Shown here: positions 55,347 through 64,000 of the stretch, in pieces
Layout of the letters: each line of letters starts with the position of its first letter
Position numbering within the stretch: position 1 is the stretch's first letter
Assembly (NCBI GenBank): GCA_947497185.1
Contig: CANMFL010000002.1
Coordinates: 62,001-126,000 of the forward strand
Reading direction: 5' to 3'
DNA length: 64,000 nucleotides
DNA from: an uncultured Paracoccaceae bacterium
GTDB lineage: Bacteria > Pseudomonadota > Alphaproteobacteria > Rhodobacterales > Rhodobacteraceae
The notes under the pieces: generated by a model
Seen by the model: only the letters and a program-made list of their open reading frames with translations
Told to the model about the DNA's origin: nothing
Databases searched by the model: none
Translations under genes and position numbers: made by a program

Positions 55347-56378
55347 ATGTCTCAATCCTCTACTGAAAACCGTCGCATCGTCCTGGCCGAACGTCCGCAA
55401 GGCCTGCCGGATGACAACACATTGCGCTTGGAAACCAGCGATATCCCGACAGCGGGCGATGGTGAAATGCTGTTGCGTACCAAGTTCTTATCGCTCGATC
55501 CTTACATGCGTGGCCGTATGAATGACGCAAAATCCTATGCGACACCTGTCGAGATCGGCGGCGTGATGACGGGCCAAGTTGTGGCGGAAGTCGTGACATC
55601 GAATCTCGAAGGTTTCACCGAAGGCGATCTGGTATTGGCTGGCTCTGGCTGGCAGGATTATGCGGTCTCTGACGGCACAAAGGTCATTAACCTTGGTAAA
55701 GACCCTGCGAACCCGTCTTGGGCGCTGGGAATTTTGGGGATGCCGGGCTACACCGCCTATGCTGGTTTGCTGCGCATTGGTGATCCGAAACCGGGCGAAA
55801 CTGTTGTCGTCGCTGCGGCTTCCGGCCCTGTTGGTGCGACTGTCGGGCAGATTGCCAAGATCAAAGGCTGCCGCATTGTCGGTATCGCCGGTGGCGCTGA
55901 GAAATGCGCGCATGTCGTTGATAACCTTGGATTTGATGCTTGTATCGATCACAAGGCGGATGACTTTTCAGAACAGCTCGCCGCTGCTTGTCCTGACGGG
56001 ATCGACGTTTATTTCGAAAATGTCGGTGGCAAAGTTCTGTACGGCGTGCTGCCACTATTGAACCCATTTGCACGGATGCCCGTGTGTGGTGTCGTGTCGT
56101 GGTACAACATGCCAAGCCTGCCAGAAGGCCCTGATATGGGTCCTGTTATCATGGGCACGCTGCTGCGGCAGAAGGTCAAAGTCGAAGGGTTCATCATCTT
56201 CGATAGCTTCCCTGCCAGCGTTTACGACGACTTCCGTCGCGATATGACCGAATGGCTCAAAGACGGAAAAGTGCAGTTTAAAGAGCAGGTTGTGGATGGT
56301 TTCGAAAACGCACCTGCGGCGCTGAATGACGTGCTGCTAGGGCGCAGCTTTGGCAAGGTTGTTGTTAAGGTTGATTAA
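55347..56378 (+). CDS. NADP-dependent MDR-type oxidoreductase (PTGR/CurA-like, 343 aa)
   Basis: Zinc-independent medium-chain reductase. Landmarks: FLSLDPYMRGRMNDAKSY (typical of the leukotriene-B4 dehydrogenase/YncB branch), the nucleotide motif VVVAAASGPVGATVGQIAKI and VDVYFENVGG-like IDVYFENVGGKVLYGVLPLL. These enzymes reduce enones with NADPH; substrate unknown. Start at 55347, with an AAGGG site. Divergent from DUF2244 across 195 bp. Confidence 0.9.
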   Translation: MSQSSTENRRIVLAERPQGLPDDNTLRLETSDIPTAGDGEMLLRTKFLSLDPYMRGRMNDAKSYATPVEIGGVMTGQVVAEVVTSNLEGFTEGDLVLAGSGWQDYAVSDGTKVINLGKDPANPSWALGILGMPGYTAYAGLLRIGDPKPGETVVVAAASGPVGATVGQIAKIKGCRIVGIAGGAEKCAHVVDNLGFDACIDHKADDFSEQLAAACPDGIDVYFENVGGKVLYGVLPLLNPFARMPVCGVVSWYNMPSLPEGPDMGPVIMGTLLRQKVKVEGFIIFDSFPASVYDDFRRDMTEWLKDGKVQFKEQVVDGFENAPAALNDVLLGRSFGKVVVKVD

Positions 56379-56434
56379 TACCGACGAACGCAGCCTTTTG
56401 TCCTGATGGGCAGGGGCTGCGTGCTATGCACGAA

Positions 56435-56842
56435 CTAGCCCGCCAAATTGGGGACATCCCCCGGTTTGGCGGTATAGGTTTCCAGCCCGAACTTTAGACC
56501 TTGGCCGATCCTATGGGCCAGCGCAGACCAGCTTTGCGCGGTGTCGTGGGGTAATTTTTCAGTCAATACACTATCAAACAGCGGCAGCCAGATCGCGAAA
56601 TGCGCAGGTTTGACGTTGCCCGCGTCCATATGGGCCTGCATCGGATTGCCGTTGTAAGACCGTTCATGCAGCAGAGCATTGCACCAGAACCCCATGATTT
56701 TGGTCTCGTGTTCTGGCCAGTTGTCCACATGCGCCGCAAAAATGGGCCCCAAATCAGCGTCCTTGCGCACGCGGCTGTAGAATGTCGCCACCACATCGGC
56801 AATCTGGTCACGTGTGATTGGGAACCGTGGTGGAATGCTCAT
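56435..56842 (-). CDS. group III truncated hemoglobin (135 aa)
   Basis: Single globin fold: ITRDQIADVVATFYSRVRKD, DLGPIFAAHVDNWPEHETKI, and the proximal heme His81 in VKPAHFAIWLPLFDSVLTEK. The H-W/F and W-P-E-H spacing is typical of group III (trHb3). Such proteins bind NO or O2 and are linked to detoxification or heme transfer. It is convergent with the oxidoreductase gene and 282 bp before ctaD, divergent to it, which invites a respiratory-stress role, but this is only context. Confidence 0.92.
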   Translation of the reverse strand: MSIPPRFPITRDQIADVVATFYSRVRKDADLGPIFAAHVDNWPEHETKIMGFWCNALLHERSYNGNPMQAHMDAGNVKPAHFAIWLPLFDSVLTEKLPHDTAQSWSALAHRIGQGLKFGLETYTAKPGDVPNLAG

Positions 56843-57124
56843 GTGCTGCGCCTTGTGACCTGTATTTCAGATATGCGTTAACATGATCCTAAAGGCGTCC
56901 GTTGAAAATGTGCATTATGTCGCAACGCGGGCAGGGCGCTGATCCCGAAATCTGACGCAGCGGCGATGTAAGTCCATTTTTAACGGTCCTGCGCCAATTT
57001 AACCCAGTTGTTTGCGGCCATCCTTTATTGCCCCTTAACGTACAACGCATTAGAACAGCACCAAATCCAAGGCCGTATTGCGACTCGCGGGATTGGGCAC
57101 AGATAGAAAATCGAGGAGAGCCAC
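56843..57124. other. 282-bp divergent region between the trHb gene and ctaD
   Basis: No gene. It must hold promoters for both directions. Near the trHb gene is TTAA-CATGATC-CTAA (56878-56892), one mismatch from the CtrA consensus. One GACTC (GANTC) lies near 57080. Confidence 0.4.
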
Positions 57125-58798
57125 ATGGCAGACGCCGCCATCCACGGCCATGAACACGAAGACAACCGGAGTTTCTTTACCCGGTGGTTCATGTCTACAA
57201 ACCACAAAGATATCGGTATCTTGTACCTGTTTGTTGCAGGTGCATTGGGTTTCGTGTCCGTATTGTTCACCGTCTACATGCGCCTCGAGCTGATGAATCC
57301 GGGCGTGCAATATATGTGCCTCGAAGGGGCACGATTTATTGCAGACTCGGCGTCTGAATGTACGCCAAACGGTCACCTGTGGAACGTGATGATCACGTAT
57401 CACGGCGTCCTGATGATGTTCTTCGTGGTTATTCCGGCCCTGTTTGGTGGTTTCGGTAACTACTTTATGCCACTGCAAATCGGTGCGCCTGACATGGCGT
57501 TCCCACGTATGAACAACCTGTCTTTCTGGATGTTTGTTGCTGGTGCGTCTTTGGGTGTAGCATCGTTGCTCGCACCGGGTGGTAACGGTCAGCTTGGGTC
57601 TGGTGTTGGTTGGGTTTTGTACCCGCCGCTGTCCACCAACGAGGCCGGCATGTCGATGGACCTCGCGATCTTTGGTGTTCACCTGTCGGGTGCATCGTCG
57701 ATCTTGGGCGCGATCAACATGATCACAACCTTCCTCAACATGCGCGCACCGGGCATGACACTGCACAAAGTGCCGTTGTTTGCATGGTCGATCTTCGTCA
57801 CAGCATGGTTGATCCTTCTGGCGCTTCCAGTGCTTGCAGGCGCGATCACAATGTTGCTGACAGACCGCAATTTTGACACCACGTTCTTCCAACCTGAAGG
57901 CGGCGGCGACCCGATCTTGTATCAGCACATCTTGTGGTTCTTTGGCCACCCGGAAGTGTACATTATCATTGTTCCAGGCTTTGGTATCGTGTCGCACGTC
58001 ATCGCGACCTTCTCGAAGAAGCCGATCTTTGGCTACTTGCCGATGGTTTACGCGATGGTTGCCATCGGCGCGCTGGGCTTTGTTGTGTGGGCACACCACA
58101 TGTACACAGTCGGCATGTCGTTGACACAGCAGTCTTACTTCATGTTGGCCACGATGGTCATTGCGGTCCCAACAGGGGTGAAAATCTTCTCTTGGATCGC
58201 AACAATGTGGGGCGGTTCTGTCGAGTTTAAAACACCAATGATGTGGGCGCTGGGCTTCTTGTTCCTGTTCACTGTTGGTGGTGTGACTGGCATCGTGCTG
58301 TCACAGGCTGGCGTCGACCGTGCCTACCATGACACTTACTATGTGGTTGCTCACTTCCACTACGTGATGTCGCTGGGTGCTATTTTCTCGATCTTCGCGG
58401 GTATCTACTTCTACCTGCCGAAAATGTCGGGCCGGATGTATCCTGAATGGGCGGGTCACTTGCATTTCTGGATGATGTTCATCGGTGCAAACCTGACGTT
58501 CTTCCCACAGCACTTCTTGGGCCGGAACGGTATGCCACGTCGTTACATCGACTACCCTGACGCCTTTGCATTGTGGAACTACGTATCTAGCTGGGGCGCG
58601 TTCTTGTCCTTTGCGTCATTCGTGTTCTTCATCGGCGTGTTGTTCTACACATTGTTCAAAGGCAAGCGCGTCACTGTGAACAACCCGTGGAACGAATATG
58701 CGGATACACTGGAATGGACACTGCCGTGCCCTCCACCAGAGCACACATTCGAGCAGCTGCCAAAGCAGTCTGACTGGGACAAGCAACATTCGCACTAA
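57125..58798 (+). CDS. ctaD: cytochrome c oxidase subunit I (aa3 type)
   Basis: Catalytic subunit with twelve transmembrane helices. Heme and copper ligands lie in [40 protein letters not shown] (CuB His with the cross-linked Tyr), [10 protein letters not shown] and [18 protein letters not shown]. The D- and K-pathway regions are present. Length 557 aa is typical of alphaproteobacterial A-type oxidase. CGAGGAGAGCCAC before the ATG is a strong site. The other oxidase subunits are not next to it, as usual in this family of bacteria. A terminator follows. Confidence 0.98.
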   Translation: MADAAIHGHEHEDNRSFFTRWFMSTNHKDIGILYLFVAGALGFVSVLFTVYMRLELMNPGVQYMCLEGARFIADSASECTPNGHLWNVMITYHGVLMMFFVVIPALFGGFGNYFMPLQIGAPDMAFPRMNNLSFWMFVAGASLGVASLLAPGGNGQLGSGVGWVLYPPLSTNEAGMSMDLAIFGVHLSGASSILGAINMITTFLNMRAPGMTLHKVPLFAWSIFVTAWLILLALPVLAGAITMLLTDRNFDTTFFQPEGGGDPILYQHILWFFGHPEVYIIIVPGFGIVSHVIATFSKKPIFGYLPMVYAMVAIGALGFVVWAHHMYTVGMSLTQQSYFMLATMVIAVPTGVKIFSWIATMWGGSVEFKTPMMWALGFLFLFTVGGVTGIVLSQAGVDRAYHDTYYVVAHFHYVMSLGAIFSIFAGIYFYLPKMSGRMYPEWAGHLHFWMMFIGANLTFFPQHFLGRNGMPRRYIDYPDAFALWNYVSSWGAFLSFASFVFFIGVLFYTLFKGKRVTVNNPWNEYADTLEWTLPCPPPEHTFEQLPKQSDWDKQHSH

Positions 58799-58821
58799 GC
58801 TGCGGTTGTAGAGATAGCAGA

Positions 58822-58849
58822 GGCCCCGCCAGTGATGGTGGGGCCTTTT
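58822..58849 (+). terminator. intrinsic terminator after ctaD
   Basis: GGCCCCGCCA (58822-58831), GTGA loop, TGGTGGGGCC (58836-58845): a 10-bp stem with one G-U pair, followed by TTTT (58846-58849). Lies 24 bp after the ctaD stop. Confidence 0.85.
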
Positions 58850-59003
58850 GCGTTGTAATAAGTGTTTCGGAAACGTGAAGGGATAGGCACAAAGTCTGTA
58901 TGGTAGGCGCGACTGACACGTGTATTGAGAAAAGCGAGCGAAACTGACTGCGTCTCGATTTGAAAAACGCACCGCCGCGCCACTGGGCGCAGGAAAGGCC
59001 CCA

Positions 59004-59483
59004 ATGACCAAGACCAATCCGACTTTGCCACCGATCACGATCCAGACGCTTGGGCTGATGTTCATTGCTGGGTTCTTCGCGACGAACGCTTTTGACCTTT
59101 GGGGCCAGATGATTAGCCCCGCTTTGGGGTTCGCGAACCTGTCACCGCATGGGCTAGCCAAAAGTCTGCTTGGGACCTTTGGTCTACCTAATGGTGATTT
59201 CGCAGGGTATTTTGTGCACTTCTATCTGGTCGGGTTGATCGGCTACCCGATTGGCTGGTTGTTTATCTTCGTGCCAATCTGGCAACGGGTTGTCGGTGAC
59301 ACCCATTGGTTCATCCCATCCGCCATCTACGGTCTCGGCCTGTGGGTATTCGCGATTGGCGGGATCACAGCGATCGCGGGCTTGCCATTCTTTTTGGGCT
59401 TTACCGGTATCACTTGGGTCGCCTTGGTTGGTCACGTTTTATACGGAATTGTTTTTGCCGCCGTTTTACGTGTGATCAGATAA
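59004..59483 (+). CDS. four-TM membrane protein, unknown (159 aa)
   Basis: Hydrophobic throughout with four predicted helices and short loops (LGLMFIAGFFATNAFDLWGQ; FVHFYLVGLIGYPIGWLFIF; YGLGLWVFAIGGITAIAGLP; TGITWVALVGHVLYGIVFAA). I recognise no named family. An AGGAAAGG ribosome site precedes the ATG. Convergent with lipB after 26 bp. Confidence 0.6.
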   Translation: MTKTNPTLPPITIQTLGLMFIAGFFATNAFDLWGQMISPALGFANLSPHGLAKSLLGTFGLPNGDFAGYFVHFYLVGLIGYPIGWLFIFVPIWQRVVGDTHWFIPSAIYGLGLWVFAIGGITAIAGLPFFLGFTGITWVALVGHVLYGIVFAAVLRVIR

Positions 59484-59509
59484 ACGTGCTGCAGCGCGGG
59501 CAGGGGCTA

Positions 59510-60166
59510 TTAGCTCGTTTGCCCGAACTGGTCCGCGAAGGTGCGCTGTAGCGCTACATCCACGTCGTCCATCGTCACAGGCAGCCCCAGATCGACCAGT
59601 GACGTGACGCCGTGATCGGTAATGCCGCAAGGAACGATCCCGCTGAAATGCTCTAGGTCTGGTTCCACGTTGATCGATAACCCGTGAAAGCTGACCCATT
59701 TGCGCAGGCGTATCCCGAGGGCTGCGATCTTGTCTTCGGCCACAGTGCCGTCCGGCATCAACGGCTTTTCAGGGCGGGGCACCCAAACGCCTACACGCCC
59801 GTCGCGGATTTCGCCTTGGACATTGAATTCTGCGAGGGCTGCAATCACCCAGCCTTCGAGTTGTTTGACGAATTTTCGCACGTCATGCCCGCGTTTACCA
59901 ACGTCGAGCATCACATAGGCCACGCGCTGTCCGGGGCCGTGATAGGTGTATTCGCCGCCGCGTCGTGCGTCGTAGACCGGAAACCGGTTTGGATCGATCA
60001 GATCAGCCGATTTGGCTGACGTGCCGGATGTGTAAAGCGGGGGGTGTTCGACGAGCCAGATCGCTTCGTTCTCGGTGCCTGCTGCAATCGCGTTGGCCCG
60101 ATTTTCCATGATGCGCAGGGCGTCAGGGTAGGGGGTCAGGCCCTTGGATGTGATCCAATCAACCAT
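59510..60166 (-). CDS. lipB: octanoyltransferase (lipoate biosynthesis)
   Basis: Transfers octanoyl from acyl carrier protein to lipoyl domains. The signature [20 protein letters not shown] and the catalytic Lys/Cys pair ([20 protein letters not shown] with the Lys in [23 protein letters not shown] with Cys) are intact. Length 218 aa is normal. The ATG at 60166 lies 8 bp inside the end of the upstream LytTR gene, so the two are overlapping and probably coupled. An in-frame stretch further upstream belongs to the regulator. Confidence 0.96.
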   Translation of the reverse strand: MVDWITSKGLTPYPDALRIMENRANAIAAGTENEAIWLVEHPPLYTSGTSAKSADLIDPNRFPVYDARRGGEYTYHGPGQRVAYVMLDVGKRGHDVRKFVKQLEGWVIAALAEFNVQGEIRDGRVGVWVPRPEKPLMPDGTVAEDKIAALGIRLRKWVSFHGLSINVEPDLEHFSGIVPCGITDHGVTSLVDLGLPVTMDDVDVALQRTFADQFGQTS

Positions 60167-60950
60167 TGCTGCTGCGCTGAAGCAGACCCGCATCGCGCAC
60201 GGCGGCCATGTAACTGCGGCTGATCGGGCGGGTTTCTTCGTTGGATAGGACGGCGACGGCGCGGTCGTTGACCCGCTGAATGTCGACCACATGATCAAGG
60301 GCGACCCAGTGAGAGCGGTGGATTTGAAGCCCTGCGGTATCGCCGACTTCTTTCATCGCATCAGACAAGCGGATCAGGGTCATGTCATGGCCGCGCGTGG
60401 TCGATACTTTGACATAGTGATCTTCGGCGCTGAGCGAAATCAGCGGGCCGCGTTTCCCGACTGCGATTCGGTCCATCAGCGGCGGCGGTGTCGTTTCATG
60501 CCTGCGTTGTACGAGATGCGTGCCCACATCGACGACGGCAGAAATCAACGTGACCACCCACCATTCCGGTAGAGTTCTGTGCGGATCGTCTGGATTAACC
60601 TCAAACACCACGCTGTTGAGACCCACCATAAAGATGGTCACACATGTCCCGATGGTCAACGTACTACAGATGATCCGCAGCCAAGCAGGCTGGTTGGCGA
60701 AAAGTTGTCGGTAGACCGAACTGATCAGGAAACCAACCGCGTAGGTCGTCGTAACAACAAACAGCCAATATATCGTCCGCGGGGCAAGTGTGAGCATTGT
60801 GATGGTGTTGAACGGACCGGATATCCCGAGAATCAGCCCGAGGCTCACAATCGCGACGATTGTGTTCCGCTCGCTATATCGGTCGCGCAATTCACGCAGC
60901 GCAAATGGGATAACCTGTTGATCCACGTTGTATGTCGTCCGTTCGCGCAT
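60159..60950 (-). CDS. membrane-bound LytTR-family DNA-binding regulator (263 aa)
   Basis: Four predicted transmembrane helices (about 28-135) precede a C-terminal LytTR domain (about 158-258), visible as [20 protein letters not shown], the helix-strand [10 protein letters not shown] and [20 protein letters not shown]. No receiver domain or histidine kinase adjoins, so it is an unusual one-protein regulator with a membrane sensor. It overlaps lipB by 8 bp and is divergent from a DUF2306 gene over 72 bp. Targets unknown. Confidence 0.85.
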   Translation of the reverse strand: MRERTTYNVDQQVIPFALRELRDRYSERNTIVAIVSLGLILGISGPFNTITMLTLAPRTIYWLFVVTTTYAVGFLISSVYRQLFANQPAWLRIICSTLTIGTCVTIFMVGLNSVVFEVNPDDPHRTLPEWWVVTLISAVVDVGTHLVQRRHETTPPPLMDRIAVGKRGPLISLSAEDHYVKVSTTRGHDMTLIRLSDAMKEVGDTAGLQIHRSHWVALDHVVDIQRVNDRAVAVLSNEETRPISRSYMAAVRDAGLLQRSSNG

Positions 60951-61022
60951 CTGCTGTTGGGTCGTCAGCCCGTTGGTGACTAAATGTCATAGTTTTCACC
61001 CAATGTCTCGGGGGTCTTTTAT

Positions 61023-61508
61023 ATGACGTTTGGTCCACTTCTTTTCGCGCCGTTCGCGATCCAAGTCCACGTGGTTTGCGCAATTACTGCGATTGTCTTG
61101 GGTCCGGTGACATTGTGGCGACGGTCACGGGATATATGGCATCGCACAGCAGGTTATATTTGGGTGATTGCGATGGCGATCACAGCGATTTCGTCATTTT
61201 GGATTTCTGACGCGCCGATGATCGGCCCCTTTGGCCCCATCCATATATTGTCAGTGGTCACATTAGCAGGGCTGCTACGTGGCATTAACGCCGCGCGTGC
61301 TGGCCGCACCGCTGCACATCAACAGATCATGAAGAGCCTTTATTTCTGGGCGATGGGCGTGGCAGGCGTGTTCACTTTCTTACCTGAGCGGCGCATGAAT
61401 GACGTGTTTTTTAGTGGCCATCCGCTGCTGGGGTTTATCGCTATGACAGTGCTGATCGCGGGCGGATTGTGCCTGTATTGGATCACAGAGCGGCGACGAG
61501 CAATTTAG
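61023..61508 (+). CDS. DUF2306-family membrane protein (161 aa)
   Basis: Four or five predicted helices, with the conserved-looking segments FAIQVHVVCAITAIVLGPVT, WHRTAGYIWVIAMAITAISS and AAHQQIMKSLYFWAMGVAGV (several His that could bind heme or metal). DUF2306 is related to small membrane proteins of unknown function. Weak GGGGG site before the ATG. Divergent from the LytTR regulator across 72 bp, so it is a natural candidate target. Confidence 0.8.
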   Translation: MTFGPLLFAPFAIQVHVVCAITAIVLGPVTLWRRSRDIWHRTAGYIWVIAMAITAISSFWISDAPMIGPFGPIHILSVVTLAGLLRGINAARAGRTAAHQQIMKSLYFWAMGVAGVFTFLPERRMNDVFFSGHPLLGFIAMTVLIAGGLCLYWITERRRAI

Positions 61509-61573
61509 TGGCGTTTGCCTCTTGGCATCGCGCAAACCCTCGTCTATATCCGCGCCACTACCTGACATGATTT

Positions 61574-61660
61574 GCGGTCGTGGCGGAATTGGTAGACGCG
61601 CAGCGTTGAGGTCGCTGTTCTGTAACAAGAGTGAGGGTTCGAGTCCCTCCGACCGCACCA
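61574..61660 (+). tRNA. tRNA-Leu (anticodon GAG)
   Basis: An 87-nt class II tRNA including the encoded CCA. Acceptor GCGGTCG pairs with CGACCGC; the D-loop has AATTGGTAGA; the anticodon stem CAGCG/CGCTG encloses TTGAGGT (anticodon GAG); there is a long variable arm and the T-arm GAGGG-TTCGAGT-CCCTC. It reads CUC/CUU leucine codons. No partial duplicate of its 3' end is seen nearby, so no integration is evident. Confidence 0.96.
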
Positions 61661-61687
61661 TATCCCCCCTTACATCGTGAGCGACTT

Positions 61688-62923
61688 CTATTGGATCGCA
61701 GCCAGTAGCGACCTGCTGGGCGCGCAAGTGGCGGCTAATCCGTTTTGGGTTTGCCATGCGCCGATGGACCGCCGTGTTTTGTTGCCAACCAGTCCGTCTG
61801 TGCCACCGACGTCGTAGCCGAGCCGTTCAAGCCGTTGTTGCATCAGTGTGATGTCTGCGCGGGAGAGGCGGTCGTAGGTGCCCCATGCCCCGCTAAAGTC
61901 GCCGCTGCCGTATTTCATCCGGTCGCCGACATGGCCGACGAACAGCGCGTAGGCGTCGCTTTCGTTGTAGGCTTTGAGCGCTGTGAAATTGGCAGTCACA
62001 ATGAACGCAGGCCCAAGTCGTCCGGCGGGCATCAGCAAGAACCCGTTTTCGGAAATTTCGGGGCTGGGGAAGGGGTTGCCTGATACGCGGGTGATGCCCA
62101 TTGCCGCCCAGTCCTGGATTTTCCGCGCTTGGTCGGGGCCTTCATAGGCGCAGGATACGTTTTGCGGGACGGTGACTTCAAAGCCCCAATCGCGGCCTGC
62201 TTGCCAGCCGTGTTTCTGTAGGTACACGCCGATTGAGGCGAGCGTGTCCTCGGGTGATCCCCAGATATCGGCCCGACCATCGCCATTTCCGTCGGCGGCG
62301 TATTGTAGGTAATTTGACGGCATGAATTGCGGCTGGCCTAATGCGCCTGCCCAACTGCTTTTCATCGCATTGCGTGTGGCGAAGCCGCGTTCGACCATTA
62401 CTAAGGCCGCGATTAGTTCCGATGTGAAGTAGTCCGCGCGTGTGCTCAGAAAGCCTTTGGTGCTGAGAATTTGAAACGCATCATGTGGAATTTGGGCATT
62501 GCCAAAGCTGCTTTCGCGGCCCCAGATTGCAACGATGATCTGGGCAGGCACGCCTGTTTGTTGCTCGATGCGGCGCAATGTGTCTGCGTGGCGCGCCATC
62601 AGGCTGCGTCCGGTGTTGGCGTTGTTTGATAGTGCCCTTGCATCGAAATATGCGGCGGGGGGGCGAAATTCGGCTTGGCGTAGGTTGGTGTCGGCAGGTT
62701 TGCCTGCGTAAACCAAATCGGGCAGGTCCCATTTGGGCGTGACGCCGGATAACGCGGTCTCAAACGTCGCGCGGCTGACCCCGTTTTGTTGCGCTATCGG
62801 CCAGATTGTGGTGCCGAGCCATGTGTTAAATTGGGCCGTGATCGCGCCACGGTCCTGCGCGTGTAGTGCGAGGGGTGTCAACGCAAGGCACAGGCCCCAC
62901 ACGAAAAAGGTCACATATTTCAC
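61688..62923 (-). CDS. MltB-family lytic murein transglycosylase with peptidoglycan-binding domain (411 aa)
   Basis: Signal peptide (residues 1-22; LTPLALHAQ cleavage). The SLT_2/GH103 catalytic domain spans about 30-325, with the catalytic Glu in VAIWGRESSFGNAQIPHDAF and the motifs SSWAGALGQPQFMPSNYLQY and ADGNGDGRADIWGSPEDTLA. A PG_binding_1 domain follows (about 345-411; LMQQRLERLGYDVGGTDGLV). It cleaves glycan strands with 1,6-anhydro ends. AGAGGA lies before the ATG. Convergent with the tRNA gene. Confidence 0.94.
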   Translation of the reverse strand: MKYVTFFVWGLCLALTPLALHAQDRGAITAQFNTWLGTTIWPIAQQNGVSRATFETALSGVTPKWDLPDLVYAGKPADTNLRQAEFRPPAAYFDARALSNNANTGRSLMARHADTLRRIEQQTGVPAQIIVAIWGRESSFGNAQIPHDAFQILSTKGFLSTRADYFTSELIAALVMVERGFATRNAMKSSWAGALGQPQFMPSNYLQYAADGNGDGRADIWGSPEDTLASIGVYLQKHGWQAGRDWGFEVTVPQNVSCAYEGPDQARKIQDWAAMGITRVSGNPFPSPEISENGFLLMPAGRLGPAFIVTANFTALKAYNESDAYALFVGHVGDRMKYGSGDFSGAWGTYDRLSRADITLMQQRLERLGYDVGGTDGLVGNKTRRSIGAWQTQNGLAATCAPSRSLLAAIQ

Positions 62924-63158
62924 GGGTCAATCCTCTGTCGATACTGGCCTTTGCCGATGTTGGGCTCAGTCTACAGGAAACGATGCTGCAGCAAAGACGC
63001 CTTGGCGTCGGTGCGTGGATTTTTGACCAGAGACCGCTGACCACGAGTAATTTGAGCGGCATGCGAGGCCTCGTTTCGGACAAGCATTGTGATGCCAATG
63101 CGGCGGGCTTCACGAACTATTAGCTCTCGCAGGGTATATCTAGGCAACTTCGGAATGA

Positions 63159-63812
63159 ATGGTGCCTAGGTTTATGGCGACGAACAGTGGAATGGGGGGC
63201 GATAATACGGGTGTGCGCATGTCCGCCGCAGACCAGCAATCCGCTGGTATTCCGTGTTTTACCCCCGGTGCGATGATCGCGACCCCACTGGGGGAGCGTG
63301 CGATCGAGACGTTACAGGTCGGCGATCAGGTCATGACGCGCGATCATGGGCTGCAGGATATTCGGTGGGTTGGGCAACGGGCGGTGGCAGCGCGGGGCAA
63401 ACTGGCCCCGATTTTGATCCAGCCGGGGGTCGTGACAGGGCAGGACATGCCGCTGTTGGTGTCGCCACAACACCGAATGTTGTTCACGGGCTATCGGGCG
63501 GAGTTGTTGTTTGGCGAATCCGAGGTGCTGATTGCGGCGAAACATTTGTTGGATGGCCGCGATGTCATCCGCCAAGATGGGGGGCAAGTGGTTTATATCC
63601 ATGTGCTTTTTGACAGCCACGAGGTGATCTACGCGAATGGTGCCGCGACCGAAAGCTTCCACCCCGGTGACGAGGGAATCGCTGGCATCGACGACGCGGC
63701 ACGCGCCGAACTTTTCACGATTTTTCCGGAACTGCGGGCCGATATTTCGCGCTATGGGCAGACCGCGAGACGGTGTTTGCGCAAGCACGAAGCTGTGATG
63801 GTACGCATGTAA
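63159..63812 (+). CDS. Hint-domain protein (217 aa)
   Basis: Hedgehog/intein-like fold starting at the usual Cys: IPCFTPGAMIATPLGERAIE, then LQVGDQVMTRDHGLQDIRWV and the later SPQHRMLF. The C-terminal part has HVLFDSHEVIYANGAATESF, as in Rhodobacteraceae Hint-domain proteins that often end RTX/Ca-binding or surface proteins. Here the N-extein-side segment is only about 30 residues, so it looks like a minimal form; no RTX repeats are present. ATG 63159 (weak site) is taken; ATG 63174 is an alternative. Confidence 0.85.
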   Translation: MVPRFMATNSGMGGDNTGVRMSAADQQSAGIPCFTPGAMIATPLGERAIETLQVGDQVMTRDHGLQDIRWVGQRAVAARGKLAPILIQPGVVTGQDMPLLVSPQHRMLFTGYRAELLFGESEVLIAAKHLLDGRDVIRQDGGQVVYIHVLFDSHEVIYANGAATESFHPGDEGIAGIDDAARAELFTIFPELRADISRYGQTARRCLRKHEAVMVRM

Positions 63813-63816
63813 AAAT

Positions 63817-63842
63817 ACCCATTTAGCCTAAAGGTGATGGGT
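63817..63842 (+). terminator. possible terminator after the Hint gene
   Basis: ACCCAT (63817-63822) can pair with ATGGGT (63837-63842) around a 14-nt loop, followed by TTTAT. The stem is short, so this is a weak call. Confidence 0.4.
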
Positions 63843-64000
63843 TTATAGGCGAAATGCCCAGAGATTTAGCGCAAGCTTAGAGTTTTTACCTTTCCGTAGC
63901 GTCGTTACAGAACAACGGTTGCGGAATGTTGAGACTGATCTAAGGTAATGCTTGGACGGACGAAGATTCCGCCGGCTCTGGGGAGAAAAGATTGACTGCT

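Noticed and set aside
56878..56892. TTAA-CATGATC-CTAA, near-CtrA site upstream of the truncated hemoglobin gene
   Set aside because: One mismatch from consensus in an AT-rich divergent region; too weak to call without conservation data.
57050..58099. Long antisense open frame over the 5' part of ctaD (349 codons)
   Set aside because: It mirrors the ctaD coding strand, has a composition rich in His/Arg/Gln as expected of an antisense shadow, and no family features.
62866..63123. 85-codon open frame upstream of the Hint gene
   Set aside because: Overlaps the start of the transglycosylase gene on the other strand, and its translation shows no Hint-related or other family signature.
63992..64000. 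Possible TTG-started gene at the window end after GGGGAGAAAAGA
   Set aside because: The ribosome-site-like sequence is good, but only three codons are visible, so no gene can be supported.

Overview
The window is a 64-kb piece of chromosome from an alphaproteobacterium, most likely a marine Roseobacter-group member of the Rhodobacteraceae. Signs are the gene orders nrdR-ribD, glyQ-(small membrane gene)-glyS-PPDK-like, folB-folP-glmM and a stand-alone ctaD, the use of FolE2, a SAM-II riboswitch, CcrM-type GANTC sites and CtrA-type TTAA-N7-TTAA sites. GC content is moderate for the family; genus is not assignable by eye (Octadecabacter/Loktanella/Yoonia-like at a guess). It is mostly core genome. 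I see no phage, transposase, CRISPR array or rRNA operon, and one tRNA gene.

Layout. 0-4.4 kb: start of homoserine dehydrogenase (cut by the window edge), a lipoprotein, a TetR regulator, a membrane protein, then a three-gene Tad pseudopilin/TadG operon. 4.4-9.2 kb: dnaG-rpoD and an HlyU-like gene; the rpoD upstream region carries a tight cluster of GANTC sites. 9.4-16.4 kb: nrdR-ribD and riboflavin synthase, separated by an opposite-strand capsule cassette (kpsS, OPX export lipoprotein, kpsC). 16.5-24.3 kb: ftsY with a Pro-Glu repeat, a fused formate-dehydrogenase-type NuoE/NuoF protein without its catalytic subunit, AlkB, EamA exporter, yciB, a PilZ protein and a lipoprotein. 24.3-32 kb: SAM-II riboswitch and metZ, folE2, trkH, a ThDP-dependent decarboxylase, and a periplasmic SPOR/peptidoglycan-binding protein whose trypsin-like domain has lost the catalytic triad. 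32-43.7 kb: glyQ-glyS operon, PPDK-like enzyme, SleB-type hydrolase, folB-folP-glmM, an EamA exporter. 43.8-54 kb: an orphan alpha/beta-hydrolase-like gene, ilvC with two divergent Lrp regulators, a GGDEF protein, a class V aminotransferase, a UbiH-type hydroxylase, a GntR regulator, a large GT2 glycosyltransferase and carA. 54-64 kb: GatB/YqeY protein, oxidoreductase, truncated hemoglobin, ctaD, lipB with an upstream membrane LytTR regulator, tRNA-Leu(GAG), an MltB-type lytic transglycosylase and a Hint-domain protein.

Functional links. Folate and pterin genes (folE2, folB, folP) and riboflavin genes (ribD, ribE) are dispersed but well represented. Envelope functions recur: capsule (kpsCS/OPX), exopolysaccharide-type GT2, Tad pilus, glmM, and two peptidoglycan hydrolases. 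A possible cell-cycle/c-di-GMP thread joins a PilZ gene and the GT2 gene, each with a TTAA-N7-TTAA site 42 bp upstream of the start codon, together with the GGDEF protein. Promoters are generally not called because alphaproteobacterial promoters are too degenerate to assign by eye. Protein family names come from recognising sequence motifs, not from a search.
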